From: Lentzea sp. NEAU-D7
GTDB lineage: Bacteria > Actinomycetota > Actinomycetes > Mycobacteriales > Pseudonocardiaceae
Assembly: GCF_026242055.1 (NCBI RefSeq)
Contig: NZ_JAPJDL010000028.1
Span: forward strand, 1 to 64,000
Length of the DNA: 64,000 nt
Direction: 5' to 3'
The notes under the pieces are model-generated. The model was given only the letters and a program-made list of their open reading frames with translations, was not told the DNA's origin and did no database searches. Shown piece after piece: positions 23,277 through 31,730 of the stretch. Positions within the stretch are counted from its first letter, which is position 1. The number at the start of each line of letters is the position of its first letter. The translations under genes and the position numbers were made by a program.

Positions 23277-25639
23277 GCGCGGAGCCGCTTCATCTCGGGG
23301 TCGAACAACGGCTCCCGCGCCGGACGCGCTTTGACCTTCTGCCCGAAGTACTCGATCTCGACCTCGTCGTCGATCTCGCTGGGCAGCCAGGCGTAGGCGA
23401 TGTTGAGGCCGGTCGTGTACCCGTAGGCCGCGCTCGTGACGTAGCCGACCGGTTCTCCCTGGTGGAAAACGGGTTCACTGCCCAGCACGACGCTGTGCGG
23501 GTCGTCGATCGTGAGGCAGGTGAGCTTCTTGGTCGAGGTGAGGTTGTGCAGCGATCCCTTGCCGAGGAACTCCTTGTCCTGGCGCACCGCGAACCCGAGC
23601 CCCGCCTCGAACGGGTCGTGCTCGGTCGTCACGTCCGTGCCCCACGAGCGGTAGCCCTTCTCCAGGCGCAGGCTGGTGAAGGCTCCGCGCCCGGCGGCGA
23701 TGACCCCGTGCCGCTGCCCGGCCTCCCACAGCGTGTCCCACAGCTTCGGGCCGAGATCGGCGGTGGTGTAGAGCTCCCAGCCCAGTTCGCCCACATAGGA
23801 CAGTCGCAGGGCGGTCACCGGAACGTTCTTGATGAACGCCCTCTGAGCGGTGAAGTACCCCTTGCGCGTGTCCAGGGTGTGCGGGATGTCGTTGACGAGG
23901 TCGCGCGCCAACGGGCCCCACAGGCCGATGCAGCACGTTCCGGCCGTGATGTCCCTGATGAAGACGTCGTCCGGCGCGTGCCGGGTGAGCCAGTCGAGGT
24001 CGAGGTTGCCGTTCGCGCCGACCTGGAACGTCGTCGCGCCGAGCCGGGCGATCGTCAGGTCGCTGCGCACGCCGCCCTGTTCGTCCAGCAGCAGCGTGTA
24101 GACGACGGCGCCTGGTTTGCGGGCGAGGTTGTTGGTCGTCATGTGCTGCAGGAACTCCAGCGCTCCCGGCCCGCTCACCTCCAGCCGTTTCAGCGGCGTC
24201 ATGTCGAACAGCGCGACCCGCTTGCGCGTCACCAGCGCCTCGGCCCCGCAGATCGGCGACCAGAACCGGCTCGCCCACTCGCCCCGCGCGGGCACCTCGG
24301 CGACCTCGGGCAGGCCGGCGTTGGCCTCGTACCAGTGCGGCCGCTCCCAGCCCGACGCCTCCAGGAAGAACGCGCCGAGCTCCTGCTGCCGGCCGTAGAA
24401 CGGGCTCGTGCGGATAGGGCGCGGGCTCTCCATGGGCTGCAACGGGTGCAGCACGTCGTAGACCTCGACGAAGTTCTGGCAGCTGCGTTCCAGCACGTAG
24501 TCGGGCGCCAGCTGCACCTGCTCGAACCGGTTGAGGTCGCTGGAGTGCAGGTCCATCTCCGGCTGCCCGTCCACGATCCACTCGGCCATCGACCGCGCCA
24601 CCCCCGCGGAGTGCGTGATCCACACCGCCTCCGCCACCCAGAAGCCCCGCAGCGCCGGGTGCTCGCCCAGCAACGGCATCCCGTCGCTGGTGAACGAGAA
24701 CAGCCCGTTGAACCCGCGCTCCACCCCGGCCTCCGCCAGCGCCGGGATCAGCTCGACGGCCGACGCCCAGGACGCCTCGAAGTCCTCCTTGGTGAACGGC
24801 AGCTCCGAGCCGGTGATGTCGCGCGCCGCGATCGGCATGGGCCGGTGCCCGTACGCGCCGATGCCCAGCGCCTTGCCGTGCGAGCGGAAGTACAGGTCGG
24901 CTTCCTGGTGCCGCAGGATCGGCTGGCGTGCCAACGCCTCCGCGTCGGCGTTCAGGTCGCCGGTGAACGCGTACTGGTGGGCCATCGGCACGAGCGGCAC
25001 GGTCAGCCCGACCATCTCGCCCAGCAGCGGCCCCCACATGCCGGCGCACGAGACCACGACGTCGGCCGGGAACAGGTCCGTCTCGGTCCGCACCCCGGTG
25101 ACCCGGTCGCCCGAGGTCTCGACCGCGACGACCTTCTGCCCGAACGCGAACCGCGCCCCGCGCCCGATCGCACGCTCCGCCTGGACCTCGGCGGCCTTCA
25201 CCGGCCTCGCGAGGCCGTCGCTCGGGATCAGGAACCCGCCGAGCACCTGCTCCCGGTCGAGCAACGGGTGCAGCCGCGCCACCTCGTCCGCGTCGACGAG
25301 CCGGCTCGGCACGCCCCACGACGTGGCCCAGCCGTGCCTGCGGAACAGGTCGGCCAGCCGTTCGGGACCGGTGGCGATCTCCAGGCCGCCGACCTGGTCG
25401 AAGCAGCCCAGCGCCGTGTACTTCTCGACGGTGTAGCGGGCGAAGCCCGTCATGCTGCGGCACGGGTTCGTCTGGAAGACCAGGCCGGGCGCGTGCCCGC
25501 TGGACCCGCCGGCCGCGAGGCCCGCTGCCTGGTCGAGGACCGTGACGTCGGTGAAGCCCCGTTCGGTGAGCTCGTCGGCCAGCGCGCACCCGACGATCCC
25601 CGCCCCCACGAGCACCACGCGAGGCACTGCACCAGGCAT
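23273..25639 (-). CDS. Dimethylglycine oxidase (FAD-GcvT two-domain)
   Basis: 788 aa. Residues 1-400: DAO-type FAD domain with GAGIVG (12-17) and the GSSGHAPGLVFQTN segment typical of dimethylglycine oxidase/sarcosine dehydrogenase flavoproteins. Residues about 420-788: aminomethyltransferase (GcvT-like) domain that binds tetrahydrofolate (LFDMTPLKRLEVSGPGA, GELGWELY). It converts dimethylglycine to sarcosine and passes the one-carbon unit to folate. ATG 25639 has AAGGGG upstream. First gene of the minus-strand unit; the regulatory dyad at 25660-25695 lies directly upstream. Confidence 0.92.
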   Translation of the reverse strand: MPGAVPRVVLVGAGIVGCALADELTERGFTDVTVLDQAAGLAAGGSSGHAPGLVFQTNPCRSMTGFARYTVEKYTALGCFDQVGGLEIATGPERLADLFRRHGWATSWGVPSRLVDADEVARLHPLLDREQVLGGFLIPSDGLARPVKAAEVQAERAIGRGARFAFGQKVVAVETSGDRVTGVRTETDLFPADVVVSCAGMWGPLLGEMVGLTVPLVPMAHQYAFTGDLNADAEALARQPILRHQEADLYFRSHGKALGIGAYGHRPMPIAARDITGSELPFTKEDFEASWASAVELIPALAEAGVERGFNGLFSFTSDGMPLLGEHPALRGFWVAEAVWITHSAGVARSMAEWIVDGQPEMDLHSSDLNRFEQVQLAPDYVLERSCQNFVEVYDVLHPLQPMESPRPIRTSPFYGRQQELGAFFLEASGWERPHWYEANAGLPEVAEVPARGEWASRFWSPICGAEALVTRKRVALFDMTPLKRLEVSGPGALEFLQHMTTNNLARKPGAVVYTLLLDEQGGVRSDLTIARLGATTFQVGANGNLDLDWLTRHAPDDVFIRDITAGTCCIGLWGPLARDLVNDIPHTLDTRKGYFTAQRAFIKNVPVTALRLSYVGELGWELYTTADLGPKLWDTLWEAGQRHGVIAAGRGAFTSLRLEKGYRSWGTDVTTEHDPFEAGLGFAVRQDKEFLGKGSLHNLTSTKKLTCLTIDDPHSVVLGSEPVFHQGEPVGYVTSAAYGYTTGLNIAYAWLPSEIDDEVEIEYFGQKVKARPAREPLFDPEMKRLRA

Positions 25640-25659
25640 CAGGACACCCCTTCGCCGCA

Positions 25660-25695
25660 GTTGCGGGTAACAGAACTCGTTCCGCTATCAGCAAC
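25660..25695. promoter_or_regulatory. 36-bp dyad upstream of dimethylglycine oxidase, candidate IclR site
   Basis: Left arm 25660-25676 GTTGCGGGTAACAGAAC and right arm 25679-25695 read as GTTGCTGATAGCGGAAC on the other strand: 13 of 17 positions symmetric, 2-bp spacer. The same layout occurs before the divergent ferredoxin/betBA unit at 27394-27429. Confidence 0.7.
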
Positions 25696-25795
25696 AAATT
25701 GCGGCCAGCGGGTCCCGCTGTCAATACCGCCGTTCGCGCGGGTGGCGCCGGAAGGCCTGTGAAACCGGGCAAACAGGGAGGTCGGCGACAGGAAC

Positions 25796-26554
25796 GTGCA
25801 GCACAATCCGCGGATGGACTCCGTCAGCCTGCACACGATGGCGCGCCGGTACCTGATGAGCCGCATCGAGAAGCTGCCGGCGGGGCACGGCGGAACCACC
25901 GCCGCGCGGACGATCCAGAAGGCGGTCGACCGCCTCGACCGCGACGACCTCCCGCCGCCCGGGACGCTCGCCGCCGTTCTCGCCGCAGCCGCGGCGGCCC
26001 CACTGGACCACTGGCCCGCCGACAGCGGTGAGCGGGAGGCGGTCAGCGCCGAACGCGAGCGGTTCCGCGAGTCGGTCAGGAGCTGGGCCGGCCGCGACCT
26101 CGTGGTCGAGCCGCTGCCGTACCGCCGCGTGTTCGGCGAGGAGGAGGCCGCGGCCTGGACCCGCCGGATCGAGGAGCGCTGGGGCGGCGGGCGGCCGCTG
26201 TGGGTGCCGCAGATCGACGGCGACGTGCCGGAGGGCCTGCTGGTGCTGCAGACCCCGGCCATGTGGGACGACGGTCCCGGGGTCGAGCCGATGCGCGGGG
26301 CCCTGCGGGAGAGGGCACCGCGCCGCGTGATCGAGATCAGGGAACCCGGCACCTCGGGCTCCCTGATCGACTCCGACCTGGTCGAACCGTTCTACACCGG
26401 CGTCGAGGCCGTGTGGACCGACGAGACGCTCGACTGGGTCGTCTACGCGTCGCACCACTGGACGGTGGAGGTCAGCGGCACGCTGGTCCCCCGTCTGCGG
26501 GCCCTCTGGCCGGACCTCGACGACTGGCTCTGGACAGCTCCCGACTGGTACTAG
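25796..26554 (+). CDS. Hypothetical protein
   Basis: 252 aa from GTG 25796, or 246 from ATG 25814; a CAGGA precedes the former. Not recognised. It has an alanine-rich helical N-terminal third and a C-terminal third with Trp-rich strands (VYASHHWTVEV, WPDLDDWLWTAPDWY), no signal peptide. It sits between the two arms of the choline island on the opposite strand from the IclR gene, whose stop it overlaps by 4 bp. Its place suggests a bystander rather than an enzyme of the pathway. Confidence 0.7.
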   Translation: MQHNPRMDSVSLHTMARRYLMSRIEKLPAGHGGTTAARTIQKAVDRLDRDDLPPPGTLAAVLAAAAAAPLDHWPADSGEREAVSAERERFRESVRSWAGRDLVVEPLPYRRVFGEEEAAAWTRRIEERWGGGRPLWVPQIDGDVPEGLLVLQTPAMWDDGPGVEPMRGALRERAPRRVIEIREPGTSGSLIDSDLVEPFYTGVEAVWTDETLDWVVYASHHWTVEVSGTLVPRLRALWPDLDDWLWTAPDWY

Positions 26555-27321
26555 CCGGCGAAGTACCCGAGCTGCGCCGAGAGATCGGCCGCCGCCGCCG
26601 ACATCGCCGGCACGATCTCCTGGACCCGCTGCCGCGACAGCCGGTACGACGGCCCGGAGGCGCTCATCGCCGCGACGACCTCGCCGCGGTGCCCGCGCAC
26701 CGGGACGGCGACGGCGTGCAGGCCCAGCTCCAGTTCCTCGAAGCACGCCGCGAACCCCTGCGACGCGACGGTCTCCAGTTCGGCCAGCAGCCGGTCGCCG
26801 TCCACGACCGTGTTCTCGGTGTAGGAGTCGAGCGGCAACGACACCAAGCGCTTGCGCTCGTCCGGCGGGAGGTGGGCGAGCAGGATCTTGCCGGACGAGG
26901 TGGCGTGCAGGGGTGTGCGCTGGCCGATCCAGTTCACGGCGGAGACGGCCGCGGAGCCGCGGGCCTGCGTGATGTTGATGGCGACGCCGGCGTCGTGCAC
27001 GGCGATGTTGACGGTCTCGCCGAACGAGTCCGCGAGGCTCTGGCAGACGGGCTGGCCGAGCTTGGTCAGGTCCATGCGACCGGTGGCGGCGCCGGCCAGG
27101 CGCACCACCCCGAAACCGATGGCGTACTTGCCCCTTTCACCGAGCTGCTCCACCAGGCCGCGCGATTCCAGCACGGAGACGAGTCTGGACACCGTGGACT
27201 TGTGCACACCCAGCTCACCAGCGATTTCGGTGATACCGGCCTCGCCCTGCGCCAGGAGTTCGAGCACGCTGATGGCCCTGTCCACGGACTGCACCTGAGC
27301 TGCCGAGTCGGAGTTGCTCAT
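26551..27321 (-). CDS. IclR-family regulator of the choline/betaine island
   Basis: 256 aa. Winged HTH at about residues 15-75 (AGITEIAGELGVHKSTVSRLVSVLESRGL) and the IclR effector domain (HATSSGKILLAHLP, AMSASGPSYRLS). ATG 27321 is chosen as the family start; the open frame continues 23 codons upstream without similarity. GTTGC/GCAAC half-sites (27313-27329) straddle the start, suggesting autoregulation. Divergent from the ferredoxin-reductase/betBA unit and flanked by the dimethylglycine oxidase unit; both have matching dyads, so it probably controls both. Confidence 0.9.
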   Translation of the reverse strand: MSNSDSAAQVQSVDRAISVLELLAQGEAGITEIAGELGVHKSTVSRLVSVLESRGLVEQLGERGKYAIGFGVVRLAGAATGRMDLTKLGQPVCQSLADSFGETVNIAVHDAGVAINITQARGSAAVSAVNWIGQRTPLHATSSGKILLAHLPPDERKRLVSLPLDSYTENTVVDGDRLLAELETVASQGFAACFEELELGLHAVAVPVRGHRGEVVAAMSASGPSYRLSRQRVQEIVPAMSAAAADLSAQLGYFAG

Positions 27322-27329
27322 CGCGCAAC
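27313..27329. promoter_or_regulatory. GTTGC-N7-GCAAC half-site pair over the IclR start codon
   Basis: GTTGC (27313-27317) and GCAAC (27325-27329) are the outer half-sites of the 36-bp dyads but with short spacing. Position over the ATG would fit negative autoregulation. This may be chance, as the sequence is also coding. Confidence 0.35.
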
Positions 27330-27393
27330 AGTAACCGGCAGGCAAAACAACCGGTCGGACTCTTGACGGCGGGTCGTTCGAGTCGCACATTGT

Positions 27394-27429
27394 GTTGCGT
27401 CATTCGGAACGTGTGCCGTTTTACGCAAC
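27394..27429. promoter_or_regulatory. 36-bp dyad before the ferredoxin/betBA operon, candidate IclR site
   Basis: Left arm GTTGCGTCATTCGGAAC (27394-27410), right arm (27413-27429) reads GTTGCGTAAAACGGCAC on the other strand: 13 of 17 symmetric with a 2-bp spacer. It ends directly at the GGAGG (27430-27434) of the first gene. Outer GTTGC...GCAAC and inner GGAAC elements match the site at 25660-25695. Confidence 0.7.
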
Positions 27430-27440
27430 GGAGGCCGACG

Positions 27441-27644
27441 ATGATCCGCGCCTGCGCTCTCGTGGACCTGCCCCCAGGGGAGGCGGTTCGCATCGTCGGT
27501 CCTCGCTCACACGCCGCGAGCTTCGACCTTCGCACCGGTGAGCCGGCCTGTCCGCCCGCCAGAAGACCGGTGAGGCCCCGCTCCGTCCACGTGAAAGATG
27601 GAGAGGTCTATGTCGATGCCGAAGTGAACAGGGACGTGGCGTGA
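27441..27644 (+). pseudogene. Rieske-type ferredoxin remnant lacking the cluster-binding centre
   Basis: 67 aa. The first 18 residues (RACALVDLPPGEAVRI) and the last 40 (FDLRTGEPACPPARRPVR, then VKDGEVYVD) match the two ends of dioxygenase-type Rieske ferredoxins of about 105 aa. The middle 35-40 residues with both Cys-x-His and Cys-x2-His pairs are missing; only GPRSHAASF remains where CPxHAASF is expected. ATG 27441 has GGAGG 6 nt upstream and the next gene overlaps as GTGA, so expression signals are intact. It would be the electron carrier to the Rieske oxygenase; as written it cannot hold a [2Fe-2S] cluster. Confidence 0.75.
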
Positions 27645-28744
27645 AGACGATCGCGATCATCGGCGCCTCACTCGCCGGTCTGAGGTCGGCGCAGGCACTG
27701 CGCCAGCAGGGGTTCGACGGGCGGATCGTCGTCGTCGGCGACGAGGTCCACCTCCCCTACGACCGGCCTCCTCTCTCGAAGGACTTCCTCCTCGGCAAGG
27801 TCGAGGCGGTGCCGCTCGCGGACCAGGAGGACCTCGACGCGCTGGGCACGGAGTGGCGGCTGGGCGTGCGGGCAACCGGGTTGCTCTCCGGCCGGGAGAT
27901 CTCGCTCAGCGACGACACGACGGTCGAGGCCGACGGCATCGTCATCGCGACGGGCGGCCTGCCGCGCACGATCCCCGGCACGCACGTCCTGCGCACGCTG
28001 GACGACGCGATCAAGCTCCGCGAGGCGATCGGCGGCGCGCAGCACATCGGTGTCATCGGGGCCGGCTTCATCGGGGCCGAGATCGCCTCCAGCGCACGCG
28101 CTCTGGGCAAGGACGTCACCGTCGTCGAGGCGCTCCCCGCGCCTCTCACCCGCGTGCTGGGCCCCGAGATGGGTGCCGCATGTGGACACCTGCACGGCGA
28201 CCACGGATCAACGTTGATCACGGGCATCAACGTTGACTCGGTCAACGTCGACGGCGGGATCAACCTCGCGGACGGCCGCGTCGTCGGCGCCGACGTCGTC
28301 GTCGCGGGCATCGGCGCGCGCCCGGCGACGGACTGGCTCACCGGCGGACCGGTCAACATCGGCAACGGCGTCCTGTGCGACGCGGGCGGCGTGACGAACC
28401 TGCGCAACGTCGTCGCGGTCGGCGACGTCGCGAACTGCGCCGGGCACCGCGCCGAGCACTGGACGAGCGCGACCGAACAGGCACAGGTCGCCACCCGCAA
28501 CCTGCTCGCGGGCGAGACCGTCGCGACGCACACCCACGGCGGTTACGTCTGGTCCGACCAGTACGGCGTGCGAATTCAGTTCATCGGGCGAGCGACGGAG
28601 GACGTTCGCGTAGAAGATGGGTCCATCGAGGACAGGAAGTTCGTAGCGACCTACCGAGACGGTGCCGACCCGGACGCCGTCGTCGGCATCGTGGCCATGA
28701 GCAACGCACGACTCTTCACCCGGCTCCGCCGGAGTCTGAGGTAA
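27641..28744 (+). CDS. FAD/NAD(P)H ferredoxin reductase
   Basis: 367 aa pyridine-nucleotide-disulfide type reductase without a redox cysteine pair, like rubredoxin/ferredoxin reductases of dioxygenase systems. FAD motif IIGASLAGLRSA (6-17), LPYDRPPLSK (38-47), NAD motif GVIGAGFIGAEIA (137-149), and AVGDVAN near 265 are visible. GTGA overlap with the ferredoxin remnant. It probably feeds electrons to the Rieske demethylase at 20985. It is about 30 residues shorter than many relatives at the C-terminus. Confidence 0.88.
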   Translation: MKTIAIIGASLAGLRSAQALRQQGFDGRIVVVGDEVHLPYDRPPLSKDFLLGKVEAVPLADQEDLDALGTEWRLGVRATGLLSGREISLSDDTTVEADGIVIATGGLPRTIPGTHVLRTLDDAIKLREAIGGAQHIGVIGAGFIGAEIASSARALGKDVTVVEALPAPLTRVLGPEMGAACGHLHGDHGSTLITGINVDSVNVDGGINLADGRVVGADVVVAGIGARPATDWLTGGPVNIGNGVLCDAGGVTNLRNVVAVGDVANCAGHRAEHWTSATEQAQVATRNLLAGETVATHTHGGYVWSDQYGVRIQFIGRATEDVRVEDGSIEDRKFVATYRDGADPDAVVGIVAMSNARLFTRLRRSLR

Positions 28745-28824
28745 CGGTCGTCACGGTTTACCGCCACCGGCGACCGGATACACCCGAATGTCCTTCATGG
28801 ACACTTGATTCAGGGAGGCAGTCC

Positions 28825-30264
28825 GTGTCGCCGGTGCGGCAGATCATCAACCCCTTCGACCAGAGCGTCATCACCGAGGTCGAGGAGCAGACCCGCGACC
28901 AGGCCGTGGCGGCGATCGCCAGGGCGAGAACCGCCTTCGACCACGGCGACTGGCAGCACTCCAGCCCCGAGCACCGCGCCGCCGTGCTGAACCGCGTCGC
29001 GGACCTCCTGGAACGCGACAAGGAGGACATCGCCCGCACCGAGACGCTCGACACCGGCAAGACGCTGGTCGAGAGCCGCATCGACGTGGACGACGTCGCC
29101 GCCGTGTTCCGCTACTACGGCAACCTCGCCGGCCTGCTGCACCCGAAGATCGTCCAGGGCGTCCCGGCGGACGTCATCAGCCGCATCGACTACGAACCCG
29201 TCGGCGTCTGCGGCCTGATCGCGCCCTGGAACTACCCGCTGCTGCAGATCTCCTGGAAGGTCGCGCCCGCCCTGCTGGCAGGCAACACGATCGTGGCCAA
29301 GCCCAGTGAGATCACCCCGCTCACGACGATCAAGCTGTTCGAGCTGCTGCAGGAGGCCGGGCTGCCCGACGGGGTCGCGAACCTCGTCCTCGGCACCGGC
29401 CAGGAGGTCGGCGCGCCGCTGTCCGAGCACCCCGACGTCGACCTGATCTCGTTCACCGGCAGCCTCGCGACCGGTCAGCGGATCATGGCGTCGGCCGCGA
29501 AGACCGTGAAGAAGGTCGCGCTCGAGCTCGGCGGCAAGAACCCGAACATCGTCTTCGCGGACGCCGACCTCGACGTCGCCGTCGACTACGCGCTCACCGC
29601 AGCGTTCTTCCACGCCGGCCAGGTCTGCTCGTCGGGCACGAGGCTCGTCGTGCACTCCAGCGTCTACGACGACTTCGTGGACGAGGTCGCGCGCCGGGCC
29701 GACCTCATCAAGCTGGGCAACGGGTTCGACGAGGACACCGAGTCCGGTCCCCTCGTCAGCGCCGAGCACCGGGCCAAGGTCGAGAGCTACGTCGAGGTCG
29801 CCAGGCAGGAGGGCGCGACCCTCAAGGCGGGCGGCGGGCGTCCGGAGGAAGCCGAGCTGCAGAAGGGTTTCTTCTTCCGCCCCACGGTCTACGCGGACTG
29901 CACGAGGGACATGAAGCTCGTCCAGGACGAGACGTTCGGCCCGATCATCACCGCAGAGCGCTTCGAGACCGAGGACGAGGCGGTCGCGCTCGGCAACGAC
30001 ACCGAGTACGGCCTCGCCGGCGGCGTCTGGAGCCAGGACCTGGACAAGGCGCAGCGCGTCGCGAAGAAGCTCCGCCACGGCACGGTCTGGATCAACGAGT
30101 TCGGCCCGTACCTGCCGCAGGCGGAGTGGGGCGGCTTCAAGCGCTCCGGCGTCGGCCGCGAGCTCGGCACTGCGGGCCTGCACGAGTACACCGAGCCCAA
30201 GCACGTGTACCAGAACCTCAAGCCTGAAGCCCAGAACTGGTTCGCGCGAAGGGACTCCAAGTGA
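28825..30264 (+). CDS. betB: Betaine aldehyde dehydrogenase
   Basis: 479 aa NAD(P)-dependent aldehyde dehydrogenase. Catalytic Glu234 (LELGGKNPN) and Cys268 (GQVCSSGTR), and the cofactor segment PWNYPLLQISWK (134-145) are intact. Linkage to a choline-dehydrogenase-like GMC enzyme (GTGA overlap) and betaine demethylation genes supports betaine aldehyde as substrate. GTG 28825 has GGGAGG 6 nt before it. The 80-bp gap after the reductase contains a small dyad TGTCC-N5-GGACA (28789-28803), so an internal promoter is possible. Confidence 0.9.
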   Translation: MSPVRQIINPFDQSVITEVEEQTRDQAVAAIARARTAFDHGDWQHSSPEHRAAVLNRVADLLERDKEDIARTETLDTGKTLVESRIDVDDVAAVFRYYGNLAGLLHPKIVQGVPADVISRIDYEPVGVCGLIAPWNYPLLQISWKVAPALLAGNTIVAKPSEITPLTTIKLFELLQEAGLPDGVANLVLGTGQEVGAPLSEHPDVDLISFTGSLATGQRIMASAAKTVKKVALELGGKNPNIVFADADLDVAVDYALTAAFFHAGQVCSSGTRLVVHSSVYDDFVDEVARRADLIKLGNGFDEDTESGPLVSAEHRAKVESYVEVARQEGATLKAGGGRPEEAELQKGFFFRPTVYADCTRDMKLVQDETFGPIITAERFETEDEAVALGNDTEYGLAGGVWSQDLDKAQRVAKKLRHGTVWINEFGPYLPQAEWGGFKRSGVGRELGTAGLHEYTEPKHVYQNLKPEAQNWFARRDSK

Positions 30265-31730
30265 CCGCGTACGACTACGTGATCGTCGGCGGCGGTACGG
30301 CGGGCTGCGTGCTCGCGGCACGACTCACCGAGGACGAGAACGTCACGGTCGCGGTCATCGAGGGCGGTCCCTCCGACGTCGGCGACGAGAAGATCCTGAA
30401 CCTGCGCAACTGGATCAACCTGCTGGAGACCGAGTACGACTACGACTACCCGACGGTCGAGCAGCCGCGCGGCAACTCGCACATCCGGCACAGCCGCGCC
30501 AAGGTGCTCGGCGGGTGTTCGAGCCACAACACGCTGATCTGCTTCCAGCCGCTGCCGCAGGACCTCGACGGCTGGGGCCACGGCTGGACGTGGGACGCGG
30601 TCGGCCCGTACTACGACAAGGTCCAGCTCAACATCATCCCGGTGGTGGAGAAGGACAGGAACCCGATCGCCAAGGACTTCGTGGCGGCCGCGAAGAAGGC
30701 CACGGGCGTCCCGGAGATCGACGACTTCAACGCTCGGCCCTTCGAGGACGGCGTCGGCTTCTTCTCCATCGCCTACCACCCGGAGAAGAACAACCAGCGG
30801 TCCAGCGCCAGCACCGCCTACGTCCACCCGGTCCTGGAGCGCAGGAACCTGACGCTGCTGCTCGACACCTGGGCGAGCAGGATCGAGTTCGACGGCACCC
30901 GCGCGATCGGCGTGCACACCGACAAGGGCTACGTCGAGGCCGACAAGGAGGTTCTGCTCTGCGCGGGCGCGATCGACACGCCGCGTCTGATGATGCTCTC
31001 GGGCATCGGCGACGCCGAGCACCTGAGCAGCATCGGCATCGAGCCGAAGCACGACCTGCCCGGTGTCGGCGAGAACCTGCTCGACCACCCCGAGTCGGTC
31101 ATCGTCTGGGAGACCACGAAGCCGTTGCCGGAGAACTCGGTGATGGACTCCGACGCCGGTCTGTTCATCCGGCGCGACGAGTCCGACCCGCGACCGGACC
31201 TGATGTTCCACTTCTACCAGATCCCGTTCACCACCAACACGGAACGCCTCGGCTACCCGAAGGTGGAGCACGGGGTGTGCATGACGCCGAACATCCCCCG
31301 GCCGCACAGCAGGGGCAGGTTGTGGCTGAAGTCCAGCGACCCCGCGGAGAAGCCGGCGCTCGACTTCGGTTACTTCACCGAACCCGACGGCTACGACGAG
31401 CAGACCCTCGTCGACGGCTTCCGGATCGCGCGCCGGATCGCCGAGCAGGAGCCGCTGAAGTCGTGGCTCAAGCGGGAGATCGCACCGGGCCCGGACGTCA
31501 CGAGCGACGAGGCGCTGTCCGAGTACGGCCGGAAAGCGGCCCACACCGTCTACCACCCGGCGGGCACCTGCGCCATCGGGTCCGTTGTGGACGGTGACCT
31601 GAAGGTCATCGGACTCGAAGGCCTCCGGGTCGTCGACGCGTCCGTGTTCCCGACCATGCCCACCGTGAACCCCATGGTCACGGTGCTCATGATTGGAGAA
31701 CGCGCCGCGGACCTGATCAAGGAGGCGTGA
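30261..31730 (+). CDS. betA: GMC-family choline dehydrogenase/oxidase
   Basis: 489 aa FAD enzyme. GGGTAG at 10-15, RAKVLGGCSSHN near 79-90 (GMC signature 1), GAIDTPRLMMLSGIG (signature 2) near 237-251, and the active-site HTVYHPAGTC with His428/His432, followed by NPMVTVLMIGERAADL. It oxidises choline to betaine aldehyde, which BetB converts to betaine. It is 40-70 residues shorter than E. coli BetA, closer to actinobacterial choline oxidases. GTGA overlap with betB; zero gap to the permease. Confidence 0.87.
   Translation: MTAYDYVIVGGGTAGCVLAARLTEDENVTVAVIEGGPSDVGDEKILNLRNWINLLETEYDYDYPTVEQPRGNSHIRHSRAKVLGGCSSHNTLICFQPLPQDLDGWGHGWTWDAVGPYYDKVQLNIIPVVEKDRNPIAKDFVAAAKKATGVPEIDDFNARPFEDGVGFFSIAYHPEKNNQRSSASTAYVHPVLERRNLTLLLDTWASRIEFDGTRAIGVHTDKGYVEADKEVLLCAGAIDTPRLMMLSGIGDAEHLSSIGIEPKHDLPGVGENLLDHPESVIVWETTKPLPENSVMDSDAGLFIRRDESDPRPDLMFHFYQIPFTTNTERLGYPKVEHGVCMTPNIPRPHSRGRLWLKSSDPAEKPALDFGYFTEPDGYDEQTLVDGFRIARRIAEQEPLKSWLKREIAPGPDVTSDEALSEYGRKAAHTVYHPAGTCAIGSVVDGDLKVIGLEGLRVVDASVFPTMPTVNPMVTVLMIGERAADLIKEA

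Noticed and set aside
27363..27440. Longer start for the ferredoxin remnant
   Set aside because: The extension crosses the 36-bp dyad and the GGAGG; the product does not match Rieske ferredoxin N-termini.
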